The translations under genes were made by a program, and so were the position numbers. 64,000 nucleotides of DNA from an uncultured Bacilli bacterium (GTDB lineage Bacteria > Bacillota_I > Bacilli_A > RF39 > UBA660): assembly GCA_934101595.1 (NCBI GenBank), contig CAKORR010000002.1, forward strand, positions 185,195-249,194. Reading direction: 5' to 3'. The notes under the pieces were generated by a model, which worked only from the letters and a program-made list of their open reading frames with translations, did not search any database and had not been told where the DNA came from. Shown piece after piece: positions 34,968-44,369 of this stretch. Within the stretch, counting starts at the first letter, position 1. Each line of letters begins with the position of its first letter.

Positions 34968-35351
34968 ATGGCTAGAAAAATTAGCGATAATGATAAAAAA
35001 ATAGCTGCTTTAAGCTATTTGGTAGCGCCCCTAATTTACTTTAATAAACGTTACAAGAAAAATAGTTACATTCATTTCCATGCATGTGAGGCAATGAACT
35101 TATTCATATTTGAAATAATTTCTGTAATTGCTTCAATTATCTTACTTGGTGTAAAAGTTAAAAGAAAATGTTCGAGCTATTTATATGGGGTAGAGATTTA
35201 TTGTGGTGAAGAAATACCAATTGTAATTATAGCTCTAATAATAATGCTTTTTATAACTGTTATAGTTCTTATTATATCAGGCGTCGTAAATAGCTTAAAT
35301 GGTAATAAAACTAAGTTAGATGTTATTGGAAAATTGAACTTATTTAAATAA
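34968..35351 (+). CDS. DUF4870/Tic20-like membrane protein
   Basis: A 127-aa membrane protein with two or three helices. The pattern of an N-terminal A-A-L-S-Y-L helix, then Y-I-H-F-H-A-C-E-A-M-N-L-F-I-F, a central hydrophobic hairpin and a closing D-V-I-G-K-L-N-L-F resembles DUF4870/Tic20-like proteins, which are of unknown function. The start follows the repeat-protein stop by 6 bp, so both are likely on one transcript. A perfect palindromic terminator overlaps its stop. Confidence 0.65.
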   Translation: MARKISDNDKKIAALSYLVAPLIYFNKRYKKNSYIHFHACEAMNLFIFEIISVIASIILLGVKVKRKCSSYLYGVEIYCGEEIPIVIIALIIMLFITVIVLIISGVVNSLNGNKTKLDVIGKLNLFK

Positions 35352-35362
35352 GTTCTTTTTTT
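35336..35362 (+). terminator. Terminator after the DUF4870-like gene
   Basis: A perfect 20-bp palindrome (GAACTTATTT and complement) is followed by Ts. Confidence 0.85.
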
Positions 35363-35399
35363 TATAAATTTATGTTATACTTACTTTGAGGTAGATGTT

Positions 35400-35846
35400 A
35401 TGGCAAGTGTTTATGATCATATAAAACTATATAAAAAGAAATATAAAGGTGGTATAACATGGTTTAGATTAAAAAAACATGCTGCCGTAATTGAAAAACA
35501 TTTGAATCCTGGTGAGGTTGTTATATATGCTTTTCCTGGTCAAAAAAATAAAGGCCCATTTGAGTGGTTTAATACGTGTGTAGTGGCTTTAACTAATAAA
35601 AGAATTTTAATTGGTCAGAAAAGGGTTGTCTGGGGTTATTTTCTAAACATAATTACTCCTGATTTGTATAATGATATGCAAATATATTCAGGACTTTTAT
35701 GGGGTTCTATTAATATTGACACTGTAAAAGAAGTGGTAACAATTTCTAATCTTTCAAAGAAAGCTTTAGATGAAATAGAAACTCAAATTTCTGAATATAT
35801 GATGAAAATGAAAAAGGAATATTATAGAGATGAAAAAAATAGTTAG
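35400..35846 (+). CDS. Bacterial PH-domain protein
   Basis: A 148-aa soluble protein. It resembles bacterial pleckstrin-homology (bPH) proteins: L-N-P-G-E-V-V-I-Y-A-F-P-G near residues 36-48, the strand V-A-L-T-N-K-R-I-L-I-G, and the later strand G-S-I-N-I-D-T-V-K-E-V, then a C-terminal amphipathic helix. Ligand and role are unknown. AGGT precedes the ATG. The last 17 bp overlap the start of the next gene, so translation is coupled. Confidence 0.7.
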   Translation: MASVYDHIKLYKKKYKGGITWFRLKKHAAVIEKHLNPGEVVIYAFPGQKNKGPFEWFNTCVVALTNKRILIGQKRVVWGYFLNIITPDLYNDMQIYSGLLWGSINIDTVKEVVTISNLSKKALDEIETQISEYMMKMKKEYYRDEKNS

Positions 35847-36876
35847 TATCTTTTTAGTTATAATATTTCTTTTTGCTATCTATTTGTCTGTTACTTTATC
35901 CAAACATAATTATCATTTAGAGTACACTTTAAATGGTTTTAAAGTAAAAGAAGAGTATTTAAAAAAGGGAGAATATTACAAATTTACTATTAGTGATAAA
36001 AATGATACATATAAACTTGTACTTTTTGATTCATATAGTAATAAAAGAAAATTATTAAAAGAAATAAAAAAAGAAAAAGAGTGTATCTATCCAAAAAGTG
36101 AATATGTGAAAACTTATGGAATTTGTAAGAATAATAACGAATTAGTTGCGAGCGGCTTTAATAATATAAAAAACACTAAAACTGACTTTAAAAAATATAA
36201 AAATAATCTTGTGTATGATTTAAATGGTAAAAGAATTTTGATATGGAATTATACAGGCATAGATGTTTTGGAAAATGAGTTTAAAACAATAAAGTTGTTA
36301 AATAAAGATATTTATGATATTGATTTAGCTAATATATATAATGGTTATTTTATGATTCCAAACTATGATCAAGATTTTACTTTTAATGAAATTTATCTTT
36401 ATAATATTAAGAAAGGGGCCTTAACAACTTGGAAGTTAAATAATGATATCTCTTTTGATAGTTATATTTTAGGATCTAATAATAAAAGTGTTTTTATGTA
36501 TGATACGAAGCATCAAACTGAGTATGAAATGGTTTATCATAAGAAGAAAATTAGACAAGTAAAGCCTAAATTATGGCAAAACGAAAAGTGGGTTAATACT
36601 AGTCATTTAAAACTTACTCAAAATAAGCAATCATTTGTGGAAAATGAACCAATTAAATATGTGGTTGATAATAATAAATTATATAAAGTTATAGATGATT
36701 ATAAGGAACTTATAACAAATAACAAAGTTAAAACGATTGTCTATAAAGAGATGAATGATATATATTATATTAGTGATGATAAGCTATATGTTTATTCTCC
36801 ATTTTATGGTGATAAACTTCTTGTAGAAAACTTTGAATGGAATTTTAACTATAAAAATATTGTTTTTATATCTTAG
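35830..36876 (+). CDS. Membrane-anchored extracellular protein, unknown
   Basis: A 348-aa protein with an N-terminal signal-anchor (about 4-22) and a large extracellular part rich in Lys, Tyr and Asn. Repeating short beta-type segments (N-G-K-R-I-L-I-W-N-Y, I-Y-L-Y-N-I-K-K-G, D-K-L-Y-V-Y-S-P-F-Y-G) suggest a beta-propeller-like fold, but this is only a guess. Two cysteines lie close together near residues 90-100. I do not recognise a family. It overlaps the PH-domain gene by 17 bp. Confidence 0.6.
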   Translation: MKKIVSIFLVIIFLFAIYLSVTLSKHNYHLEYTLNGFKVKEEYLKKGEYYKFTISDKNDTYKLVLFDSYSNKRKLLKEIKKEKECIYPKSEYVKTYGICKNNNELVASGFNNIKNTKTDFKKYKNNLVYDLNGKRILIWNYTGIDVLENEFKTIKLLNKDIYDIDLANIYNGYFMIPNYDQDFTFNEIYLYNIKKGALTTWKLNNDISFDSYILGSNNKSVFMYDTKHQTEYEMVYHKKKIRQVKPKLWQNEKWVNTSHLKLTQNKQSFVENEPIKYVVDNNKLYKVIDDYKELITNNKVKTIVYKEMNDIYYISDDKLYVYSPFYGDKLLVENFEWNFNYKNIVFIS

Positions 36877-36920
36877 CACCATTTTGTACTTTAAACATAT
36901 CCTAAAATAGGAGTGATAAT

Positions 36921-37379
36921 ATGTTTAATAGATACTTTACAAAAGACGGAGAAAGTTTAATGGATGTTGCTAAGCGCTTTGATTTAGATCTATCGTTGCT
37001 TGAAAAAACTAACAATTTATATTACACGGGTGAACTTAGAGAAAATACGGAAATAGTACTTCCCGAAAATAATAAAGCTTATTTTAATTATTATATAATT
37101 GAAAAAGGAGATACGATTTATGGTATAGCACGAAAATATAATATAAATCCAGAGTTGTTGTCTCAAATGAATGGACTTGGTGCTGAAGATTATATCTATC
37201 CAGGACAAGAAATACTTATTCCTAAAAATAACTATAGTTACTATTTAACTGCTGAAGGTGATACTCTTGATATGGTTGCTAATGTTTTTAAAAAGTCTAA
37301 AGCCAATGTTCTTGCTGAAAATGAAACAATTTATTTGTTACCCGATCAGCTTTTAGTAAGTAAAAAAAATAATAAATGA
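36921..37379 (+). CDS. Triple LysM-domain protein without signal peptide
   Basis: A 152-aa protein made almost entirely of three LysM-like modules (about 4-50, 55-102 and 107-150). The central one is canonical: Y-I-I-E-K-G-D-T-I-Y-G-I-A-R-K-Y-N-I-N-P-E-L-L-S-Q-M-N-G-L, then Y-P-G-Q-E-I-L-I-P. The outer two are diverged. LysM binds peptidoglycan or chitin-like glycans, yet there is no signal peptide, as in some spore-coat LysM proteins. No other spore genes are visible here. AGGAGTG precedes the ATG. Confidence 0.8.
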   Translation: MFNRYFTKDGESLMDVAKRFDLDLSLLEKTNNLYYTGELRENTEIVLPENNKAYFNYYIIEKGDTIYGIARKYNINPELLSQMNGLGAEDYIYPGQEILIPKNNYSYYLTAEGDTLDMVANVFKKSKANVLAENETIYLLPDQLLVSKKNNK

Positions 37380-37409
37380 TATGATTGAAAAAATCATATT
37401 TTTTTTTTA
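37379..37409 (+). terminator. Terminator after the LysM gene
   Basis: ATATGATT pairs with AATCATAT around GAAAA and precedes a long T-run. Confidence 0.88.
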
Positions 37410-37433
37410 TAATGATAGTAGGTGGTTGATAGA

Positions 37434-39044
37434 ATGATCTTAAAAAAGCCGTATGCATTTTTAATTAAACATTTTAAAAGTATTCATTTCATTATTACTA
37501 TGCTTATGGCTTATTTAATTTTTAAGTCATATAAGTTAATAACCTTTTTTAATTTGTCTGTTGCAAATAATTACACTGCCATAGAATCTGGTCAGGTTGC
37601 AGGATCATATATAAATTATTTTATGTATTTTGCAATTATTTTAATTCTAGGGTTATTGCTAGCCATTTATTATTTATTAAGTCACAAAAACAAACCTCGT
37701 AAGTATTATATAAATGGTATAGTTTTTTATATAATTCTTTTTGTAGCTTTCTCAATTTTTTATAATTATATTAATACTTTAAACAACGCTAATATTTCTA
37801 GTCAATCATTAAGAGCGTATCGAGACATTTCGGTTATTGCAATTATACCCCAAATAATTTTTGCTATTTACTCATTTGTTACTTCTATAGGCTTTAATAT
37901 AAAAAAGTTTAATTTTGGCGAGGATTTAAAAGAATTAGAAATTGATAGCGAAGATAGTGAAGAGTTTGAATTTACATTTCAAAAAGATAATTATAAAACT
38001 AGAAGAAGCATTCGTAAATTTATAAGAGAATTTCGCTATTATGTAAAAGAGAACACTTTTGTTATTTCGGTTATTGGAATTGTTGTTATTGTAGTATTAG
38101 TTGTTTCTTTATTTTTAAATAGAGAAGTATATAAAAAGACTTTCAATACATCCGAAAATCTATTGCATAAATCTTTTAATATAAATGTAGTTGATAGTAT
38201 TATTTCTAATTTATCATTTGATGGTAGTGAAATAAAAAGTGATAAATACTATGTTGCGGTTAAAATTAAAGCGACCAATAATAGTACTACATCTCAAGTT
38301 TTAGATTATAGTAATTTTAGATTGATTGTTAATAAAAGGGCTGTTAATCCAGTGCTTACAAATTCTATATATTTTAAAGATTATGCTAATCCCTATCATG
38401 CTGAAAAGATATCTTCTTCTTCAACAAAAACCATCACACTGGTTTACGAAATTAACAAAAATGAAATAAAAAGTAGTTATACCCTTAAAATTTTTAGGGG
38501 AGCAAGTGTCAAGCCTGGTGAGATAATATCTAAATATAGTGATGTTTCTATAAAGCCGATATTAATAACGGAGAAAACAAAGGCTAATAGTGTAGAGCTT
38601 AATGAAAAACTTGACTTTTTGTACTCTAATATAGGTAATTCAAGCTTTTTGGTAAAAAGCTTTATGTTTGGAAAGAGTTATCAATTTAGTTATGAAAGTT
38701 GTGTTACTCCTCTTAATTGTCGTATGTGGAACGATATCATTACCGTAGATCAAAATATAAGAGGCGACTATAAGTTACTATTAGTGTTAGATTATGAACT
38801 GACTATTGATAAAGATGCTCCATATTTTATATATAACAGCTCAACTAAAGCTTTTATGGAGGATTTTGCTAAAGTTAGATATATTATTAATGATAAAGAA
38901 TACACGTCTAGGGTCTTCTTTATTGAATCCCAAAATCTAAAAGATAAAATGGTTTTACAAGTTGCGTCAAATGTTAATTCGGCCTCAAATGTTTATTTAG
39001 ATTTTGTAATAAGAAATAAAACTTATGAAATAGTATTGAAATAA
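37434..39044 (+). CDS. Polytopic membrane protein with extracellular C-terminal domain
   Basis: A 536-aa protein with five predicted helices: four in the first 150 residues, then an acidic and basic cytoplasmic stretch (about 160-205) and a fifth helix (about 210-230). A long extracellular beta-type domain of about 300 residues follows. It contains a T-N-N-S-T-T-S-Q-V-L-D-Y-S-N-F segment, reminiscent of immunoglobulin-like folds in DUF4352-type proteins. The function is unknown. The ATG at 37434 is 8 nt after AGGTGG; a GTG at 37422 overlaps that RBS. It is convergent with the sortase gene. Confidence 0.6.
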   Translation: MILKKPYAFLIKHFKSIHFIITMLMAYLIFKSYKLITFFNLSVANNYTAIESGQVAGSYINYFMYFAIILILGLLLAIYYLLSHKNKPRKYYINGIVFYIILFVAFSIFYNYINTLNNANISSQSLRAYRDISVIAIIPQIIFAIYSFVTSIGFNIKKFNFGEDLKELEIDSEDSEEFEFTFQKDNYKTRRSIRKFIREFRYYVKENTFVISVIGIVVIVVLVVSLFLNREVYKKTFNTSENLLHKSFNINVVDSIISNLSFDGSEIKSDKYYVAVKIKATNNSTTSQVLDYSNFRLIVNKRAVNPVLTNSIYFKDYANPYHAEKISSSSTKTITLVYEINKNEIKSSYTLKIFRGASVKPGEIISKYSDVSIKPILITEKTKANSVELNEKLDFLYSNIGNSSFLVKSFMFGKSYQFSYESCVTPLNCRMWNDIITVDQNIRGDYKLLLVLDYELTIDKDAPYFIYNSSTKAFMEDFAKVRYIINDKEYTSRVFFIESQNLKDKMVLQVASNVNSASNVYLDFVIRNKTYEIVLK

Positions 39045-39046
39045 AA

Positions 39047-39076
39047 AATTAAAAGCAATTTTACTTTTAATTTTTT
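39047..39076. terminator. Bidirectional terminator
   Basis: AATTAAAAG and CTTTTAATT pair around an 8-nt loop, with A- and T-runs on each side, between convergent genes. Confidence 0.8.
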
Positions 39077-39909
39077 GTTTCTTTTTTTATTAATTTAGCG
39101 TGAACTACAACTCTTTCATTAGTTTTATAGCATGTTGATAAAGTGATTATATTATCGCCTATATTAACGTCTGTAGCGAAATCAAATTTGCTTCTATTTT
39201 TTATAAGGTTTATAAAATCTAAAAATTCATCATCATTATTAAAGACTGTTTTAATATAGTCATTTGTATTTGGTACTGTATATACAGAAAATATTTGCCA
39301 CATTGAATTTGTATTCTCAGTTGATAAGCGAATCATGTGATTATTTTTATTATTATACCAATCTTTTTTTAGCGTTTTGTTTAGCGAACCAAACATAGTG
39401 TTATTAACCCTTGAATGGGCATAAATAATAGTATTTTTATTAATGTTATCCATTTTATTTCGATAATCCATAAATACCCATCCGGCTTTATTGTATGTTT
39501 TATCAAATGAATGAGTTAAATAGTATGTATTGTCTTTTGTTTGAACTACAGGATAATTGATATTAGTTCCCGACACATTTATCCATCCAACTGTATCACT
39601 GTTTGTTTTTTTTAACTTATCAAAATCAACATTTATCAGAGGAGTTTTTAAAAATGTCCAATATATAGACGTTTCGGGTATTTTCTTCTCTTGCTTAATA
39701 ATCTCTGTATTACTATTATCATTTACTTCTTCAACTTTTGTGTTATTTATGATGTCATTAACTTGCTTATCTATTTTTTGGTTATCTTTAAACCATGATA
39801 CTATATTTAACACTGAATAAATAAGTATGATAAGAAATATAACACATATTAATAAGTATATATTCTTTAACTTGTTATTTTTTTTAATTATTTTTCGCAA
39901 AAATATCAC
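39067..39909 (-). CDS. srtB: Class B sortase
   Basis: A 280-aa transpeptidase with an N-terminal membrane anchor (about 17-40) and a sortase B fold. The catalytic triad is visible: H165 (I-I-Y-A-H-S-R), C260 (T-L-S-T-C) and R266 (N-E-R-V-V-V-H). Family signatures include T-V-G-W-I-N-V-S-G-T-N-I-N-Y-P-V-V-Q and the FMDYRN motif. The His context YAHS differs from the common YGHN. Class B enzymes often recognise NPxTx signals; no clear sorting signal was found on the surface proteins of this window, so its substrates are probably elsewhere. It is monocistronic. Confidence 0.92.
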   Translation of the reverse strand: MIFLRKIIKKNNKLKNIYLLICVIFLIILIYSVLNIVSWFKDNQKIDKQVNDIINNTKVEEVNDNSNTEIIKQEKKIPETSIYWTFLKTPLINVDFDKLKKTNSDTVGWINVSGTNINYPVVQTKDNTYYLTHSFDKTYNKAGWVFMDYRNKMDNINKNTIIYAHSRVNNTMFGSLNKTLKKDWYNNKNNHMIRLSTENTNSMWQIFSVYTVPNTNDYIKTVFNNDDEFLDFINLIKNRSKFDFATDVNIGDNIITLSTCYKTNERVVVHAKLIKKETKN

Positions 39910-40032
39910 CTTATTTTCATATATAATCTTTAAACTTATTATATAATAAAATTGCTTTCTATACTATAATATTTTTAAATATTGATGAGTATTATAAATT
40001 GTATTATAATAATTATTATTGAAAGGATTGTT

Positions 40033-41754
40033 ATGGTTAGAGAATTATTAAAAAGTGTTAGAGAATATAAATGGTGTGCTATACTAACACCTGTTTTTGT
40101 TTCTTTTGAAGTTGTTTTAGAAGTAGCTATTCCTTATGTAATGGCAAAGCTTATTGATTTTGGAGTGTCCGCAGGAAATATGTCAATGATATATAAATAT
40201 GGTTTATATCTTATTATTCTTGCTTTACTATCGCTTGTTTTTGGAGTATTAGCAGGTTTTTCATCAGCAAAAGCTAGTACTGGATTTGCTAAAAATTTAC
40301 GTCATGATATATTTTATAAAGTACAAGATTATTCGTTTGAAAACATTGACAGGTTCTCAACAGGGGGCATTATTACTAGAATAACTACTGATGTTAATTA
40401 CATTAGGATGGCTTTTCAAATGGTAACTAGGATAGCGGTACGTGCTCCTTTAATGATGATATTTTCACTTGTGATGGCAATAAAAATTAATAGTAAGATT
40501 TCATTAATATATCTTGGAGTTATGCCAATTTTGGCAGTAGGTTTAATTCTTATTGTCTCGAAAGCTAAAAAATATTTTGAAAAAGTATTTAAAGAGTATG
40601 ATAAGTTAAATAATACCGTTGAAGAAAATGTTTCAGGTATTAGAGTTGTAAAAGCGTTTGTTCAAGAAAAAAAAGAAAAAGAAAAATTTAATAAAGTTTC
40701 TAATCGTGTGTTCAAGTTTCATACTACAGCTGAAAAAATCTTAGCATTTAACTCACCATTAATGCAATTATCAATGCGCTCAACTTTTATTATTATAGCT
40801 TGGGTTGGGGCAAAATTAATAGCTTCAAATAAAATGACTACTGGAGAATTGATGAGTTTATTCACTTATTCAACTCAAATTCTTTCTAGTTTGATGATGC
40901 TATCAATGATTTTTGTATTTATTACAATTGCGATTCCTTCTTTAGAGAGAATTGTCGAACTTTTAAGAGAAAAACCAACTATAAAAAATATTAAAAATCC
41001 TGTTAAGGAGATGATATCTGGAGATATTCAGTTTGAAAATGTAGGATTTTCTTATATATCAGATAAAAATAAATTAGCCTTAAAGAAAATTAATTTAGAA
41101 ATTAAATCTGGTGAAACAATAGGTATAATAGGGGGTACTGGCTCAGGTAAGTCAACACTTGTAAACTTAATTCCAAGGCTGTATGATACATTGGAAGGAA
41201 ATGTTTATGTTGGTGGAATAAATGTTAAAGATTATGATTTAAATGTTCTTAGGGACAATGTAAGTTGTGTTTTACAAAAAAACACATTATTCACTGGAAC
41301 TATCAAAGATAATTTATTGTGGGGCTGTGAAAGTGCTAGTCAAAAAGAAATTGAAAATGCTTGCCAAATTGCGTGTGCAGATCTGTTTATAGATACTTTC
41401 AAGAAGAAATATAATACTAAAATAGAACAAGGTGGAACTAATGTTTCCGGTGGTCAGAAGCAAAGATTATGTATTGCTCGTGCTTTATTAAAAAAGCCTA
41501 AAATTATGATATTGGATGATTCAACAAGTGCGGTAGACACTGCTACTGAAGCCAAGATTCGAAATCATTTAAAAACTAAACAAAAAGAAATGACTACAAT
41601 TATTATTTCTCAGAGAATTTTGTCAGTTATGGATGCTGATAGAATAATTGTTATGGATAAAGGAAAAATAAATGGAATAGGTACTCATGAAGAGCTTTTA
41701 AAAAACAATAAGATTTATCAAGAAGTATATAAATCACAGCAGAAAGAAGAGTAA
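40033..41754 (+). CDS. ABC exporter half, degenerate-site subunit
   Basis: A 573-aa fused membrane-ATPase protein with six transmembrane helices (about 15-310) and a nucleotide-binding domain. Walker A is GGTGSGKST and the signature is VSGGQKQRLC. Walker B reads I-M-I-L-D-D-S, with Asp replacing the catalytic Glu, as in BmrC-type subunits of heterodimeric exporters. The ATG at 40033 follows AAAGGA; an upstream in-frame extension to 39982 is very hydrophobic and lacks an RBS. The partner gene starts one base after its stop. Drug or lipid export is the likely role. Confidence 0.9.
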   Translation: MVRELLKSVREYKWCAILTPVFVSFEVVLEVAIPYVMAKLIDFGVSAGNMSMIYKYGLYLIILALLSLVFGVLAGFSSAKASTGFAKNLRHDIFYKVQDYSFENIDRFSTGGIITRITTDVNYIRMAFQMVTRIAVRAPLMMIFSLVMAIKINSKISLIYLGVMPILAVGLILIVSKAKKYFEKVFKEYDKLNNTVEENVSGIRVVKAFVQEKKEKEKFNKVSNRVFKFHTTAEKILAFNSPLMQLSMRSTFIIIAWVGAKLIASNKMTTGELMSLFTYSTQILSSLMMLSMIFVFITIAIPSLERIVELLREKPTIKNIKNPVKEMISGDIQFENVGFSYISDKNKLALKKINLEIKSGETIGIIGGTGSGKSTLVNLIPRLYDTLEGNVYVGGINVKDYDLNVLRDNVSCVLQKNTLFTGTIKDNLLWGCESASQKEIENACQIACADLFIDTFKKKYNTKIEQGGTNVSGGQKQRLCIARALLKKPKIMILDDSTSAVDTATEAKIRNHLKTKQKEMTTIIISQRILSVMDADRIIVMDKGKINGIGTHEELLKNNKIYQEVYKSQQKEE

Positions 41755-41755
41755 T

Positions 41756-43609
41756 ATGCGAGGAAAAAGACAATTCAGTACTAATACTGAAAAAATTGAA
41801 AAAGATACAGTCAAAAGACTCATTAATATTATTGTTAAAGAATATAAAGGACTATGGATTTTATCTTTAGTGTGTATTTTGATAAGTACAGCTATAACCG
41901 TATCTGGAGCTTTCTTTATTGAAATATTAATTGATAAATATATTGTTCCTTTATTAAGTAATAATAATATTTCATATGCACCATTATTTAAATTTTTAGT
42001 TTTGATGACAGTTATATATATTATAGGAATAATATTTAATTACATTTACCAAAGAGTAATGGTTACAATATCACAGGGTGTTTTAAAAAAGATGCGTGAT
42101 AAAATGTTTTCACATATGCAGACCCTACCTATAAGTTATTTTGATACACATAAGCATGGAGATATAATGAGCTTTTACACCAATGACGTTGATACAATGG
42201 GACAGCTTATTTCAAATAGTATTCCCACTTTAATATCTTCTATATTATCAATTATATTAATTATCATTTCAATGCTATGTCAAAGTGTTATTTTAACTAT
42301 AGTTTCTTTTATCGGGGTATTTTTTATGATACTTTCTACAAAAACTGCCGCTGAAAAATCCGCAAAATATTTTGATAATCAACAAGATTCAAAAGCAAAG
42401 GTAAATGCTTTTGTTGAAGAAATGGTTACTGGTCAAAAGGTAATAAAAGTTTTTACTCATGAGGATAAAGCTAAAGAGCAGTTTGATATAATTAATGAAG
42501 AATTATGTGAAAACTCTTATAAAGCTGAATCCCACGCAAATATAATTGGGCCAATTTCTAATAATGTTGGTCACATCATTTATGTTTTAGTCGCTATCAT
42601 AGGTGGAGCTATGGTTGTTAAAGGCTTTGGTGCAATCACACTTGGTGTTGTTGCGGCTTTCTTACAATTAGTTAGAAACTTTACTAATCCAATCAGTCAA
42701 GTAACTCAACAGATTGGAGTAGTTTTTCAAGCGCTATCCGGAGCAAAAAGAATTTTCACGCTATTGGATGCTGAAAGCGAAGTTGATAATGGTACAATAA
42801 CTCTTGAAGAGATAGGAAAAAATAAATGGGCTTGGTTATGCAAAGATGAAAATGGTAATGAAAAACAAATTCCTTTAAAGGGAGATGTTAGATTAAATAA
42901 TGTTTCATTCTCGTATGATGGAAAAAAAGAAGTGTTGCATGATATAACTTTATATGCCAAACCAGGTCAAAAGATAGCTTTTGTTGGTGAAACCGGAGCA
43001 GGAAAAACAACTATAACCAATTTGATTAATCGTTTTTATGATATTTCTGAAGGCGCTATTACTTATGATGGCATCGATATAAAGGAAATCAAAAAAACCG
43101 ATTTAAGAAAATCATTAGGTATAGTTTTACAAGATACATATTTATTTAGTGGAACTATTAAAGATAATATTTGTTATGGTGATGATACTGCAACAATGGA
43201 TGATGCTATTAAGGCTGCAAAACTAGCTAATGCTGATGAATTTATAAAATTATTACCGAAGGGATATGACACGGTAATTTCAGGTAATACCGCCGAATTA
43301 TCTCAAGGGCAAAAGCAATTATTGTCTATTGCGCGTGTTGCTCTTGTAAATCCTCCAGTTATGATTTTGGATGAAGCTACTAGTAGCATTGATAGTAGAA
43401 CGGAAAAACACGTTCAAGATGGTATGGATAAACTTATGAGTGGTCGAACTGTTTTTGTGATTGCTCACAGGTTATCAACAGTAAAAAATGCTAAAGCAAT
43501 TATGGTTTTAGAAAACGGTAAAATAATTGAACGTGGAATGCATGATGATTTAATAAAAGCTAAACAAACATATTATAAATTATACACAGGTTCTTTTGAA
43601 CTACAATAA
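41756..43609 (+). CDS. ABC exporter half, catalytic-site subunit
   Basis: The second half of a heterodimeric ABC exporter, 617 aa. It has six transmembrane helices (about 30-330) and an NBD with Walker A G-E-T-G-A-G-K-T-T, signature LSQGQKQLLS and canonical Walker B V-M-I-L-D-E-A-T-S with the catalytic Glu. Paired with the preceding subunit this gives one consensus and one degenerate ATP site, as in BmrCD or TM287/288-like exporters. An insertion near residues 345-375 precedes the NBD. The gene is closed by a terminator. Confidence 0.92.
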   Translation: MRGKRQFSTNTEKIEKDTVKRLINIIVKEYKGLWILSLVCILISTAITVSGAFFIEILIDKYIVPLLSNNNISYAPLFKFLVLMTVIYIIGIIFNYIYQRVMVTISQGVLKKMRDKMFSHMQTLPISYFDTHKHGDIMSFYTNDVDTMGQLISNSIPTLISSILSIILIIISMLCQSVILTIVSFIGVFFMILSTKTAAEKSAKYFDNQQDSKAKVNAFVEEMVTGQKVIKVFTHEDKAKEQFDIINEELCENSYKAESHANIIGPISNNVGHIIYVLVAIIGGAMVVKGFGAITLGVVAAFLQLVRNFTNPISQVTQQIGVVFQALSGAKRIFTLLDAESEVDNGTITLEEIGKNKWAWLCKDENGNEKQIPLKGDVRLNNVSFSYDGKKEVLHDITLYAKPGQKIAFVGETGAGKTTITNLINRFYDISEGAITYDGIDIKEIKKTDLRKSLGIVLQDTYLFSGTIKDNICYGDDTATMDDAIKAAKLANADEFIKLLPKGYDTVISGNTAELSQGQKQLLSIARVALVNPPVMILDEATSSIDSRTEKHVQDGMDKLMSGRTVFVIAHRLSTVKNAKAIMVLENGKIIERGMHDDLIKAKQTYYKLYTGSFELQ

Positions 43610-43635
43610 TACTTGCATTTAGCAAGTATTTTTTT
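43608..43635 (+). terminator. Terminator after the ABC exporter pair
   Basis: AATACTTGC pairs with GCAAGTATT around ATTTA and is followed by a T-run. Confidence 0.92.
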
Positions 43636-43689
43636 AAAAGTCACCGTGGAGTCATTTTTATGTAATATTATTAAATTGAGGGAGATAAT

Positions 43690-44367
43690 ATGGAAATATT
43701 AAAAGTAGAAAATTTAGTTAAAACTTATAAAAATGGTTCAACTAATATAAATGCCGTTGATCATGTAAGCTTTAGTGTTCAAAAGGGAGATTTTGTAGCA
43801 ATTGTTGGTGCATCCGGATCAGGTAAATCAACTCTTTTGCATTTATTAGGAGGAGTAGATAGACCAACAAGTGGTAAAGTGTTTATAGATGGCGTTGATA
43901 TTTATCAAATGAACAATGATGCTTTAGCAATATTCAGAAGAAGGCAAGTAGGATTAATATATCAATTTTATAATTTGATTCCAATTTTAAATGTTGAAGA
44001 AAATATAATGTTACCATGTAGGCTAGATAATAGAAAAGTAAGTAAAGAAAGATTGAATGAAATTATTGATATATTAGGGTTAAAAAACAGAAAAAATCAT
44101 TTGCCAAATGAATTGTCTGGTGGTCAACAACAAAGAGTATCGATTGGAAGAGCTATTATTAATAATCCTGCATTAGTGTTAGCTGATGAGCCAACAGGAA
44201 ACCTAGATTCAAAAGCGAGTGATGAAATAATAGAGTTATTAAAAGATTCAAATCAAAAGTATAAACAAACGGTTATAATTATTACTCATGATGATGAAAT
44301 AGCAAAAGAAGCTAACAGAGTTATTACTATTGAAGATGGAAAAATAGTTAGTGATGTTAGGAATTAA
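43690..44367 (+). CDS. MacB/LolD-type ABC ATPase
   Basis: A 225-aa ATPase with Walker A GASGSGKST (about 37-45), the Q-loop in L-I-Y-Q-F-Y-N-L-I-P, signature LSGGQQQRVSIGRA, and Walker B L-V-L-A-D-E-P-T-G-N-L-D, the hallmark of the MacB/LolD/FtsE subfamily. GAGGGAG precedes the ATG. The FtsX-type permease starts 2 bp after its stop, and a two-component system follows. Such ATPases drive mechanotransmission rather than classical transport, commonly in antimicrobial peptide resistance. Confidence 0.93.
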   Translation: MEILKVENLVKTYKNGSTNINAVDHVSFSVQKGDFVAIVGASGSGKSTLLHLLGGVDRPTSGKVFIDGVDIYQMNNDALAIFRRRQVGLIYQFYNLIPILNVEENIMLPCRLDNRKVSKERLNEIIDILGLKNRKNHLPNELSGGQQQRVSIGRAIINNPALVLADEPTGNLDSKASDEIIELLKDSNQKYKQTVIIITHDDEIAKEANRVITIEDGKIVSDVRN

Positions 44368-44369
44368 TT

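Noticed and set aside
32233..39044. LPxTG or NPxTx sorting signals on the surface proteins near the sortase
   Set aside because: None of the C-termini shows a motif followed by a hydrophobic helix and basic tail.
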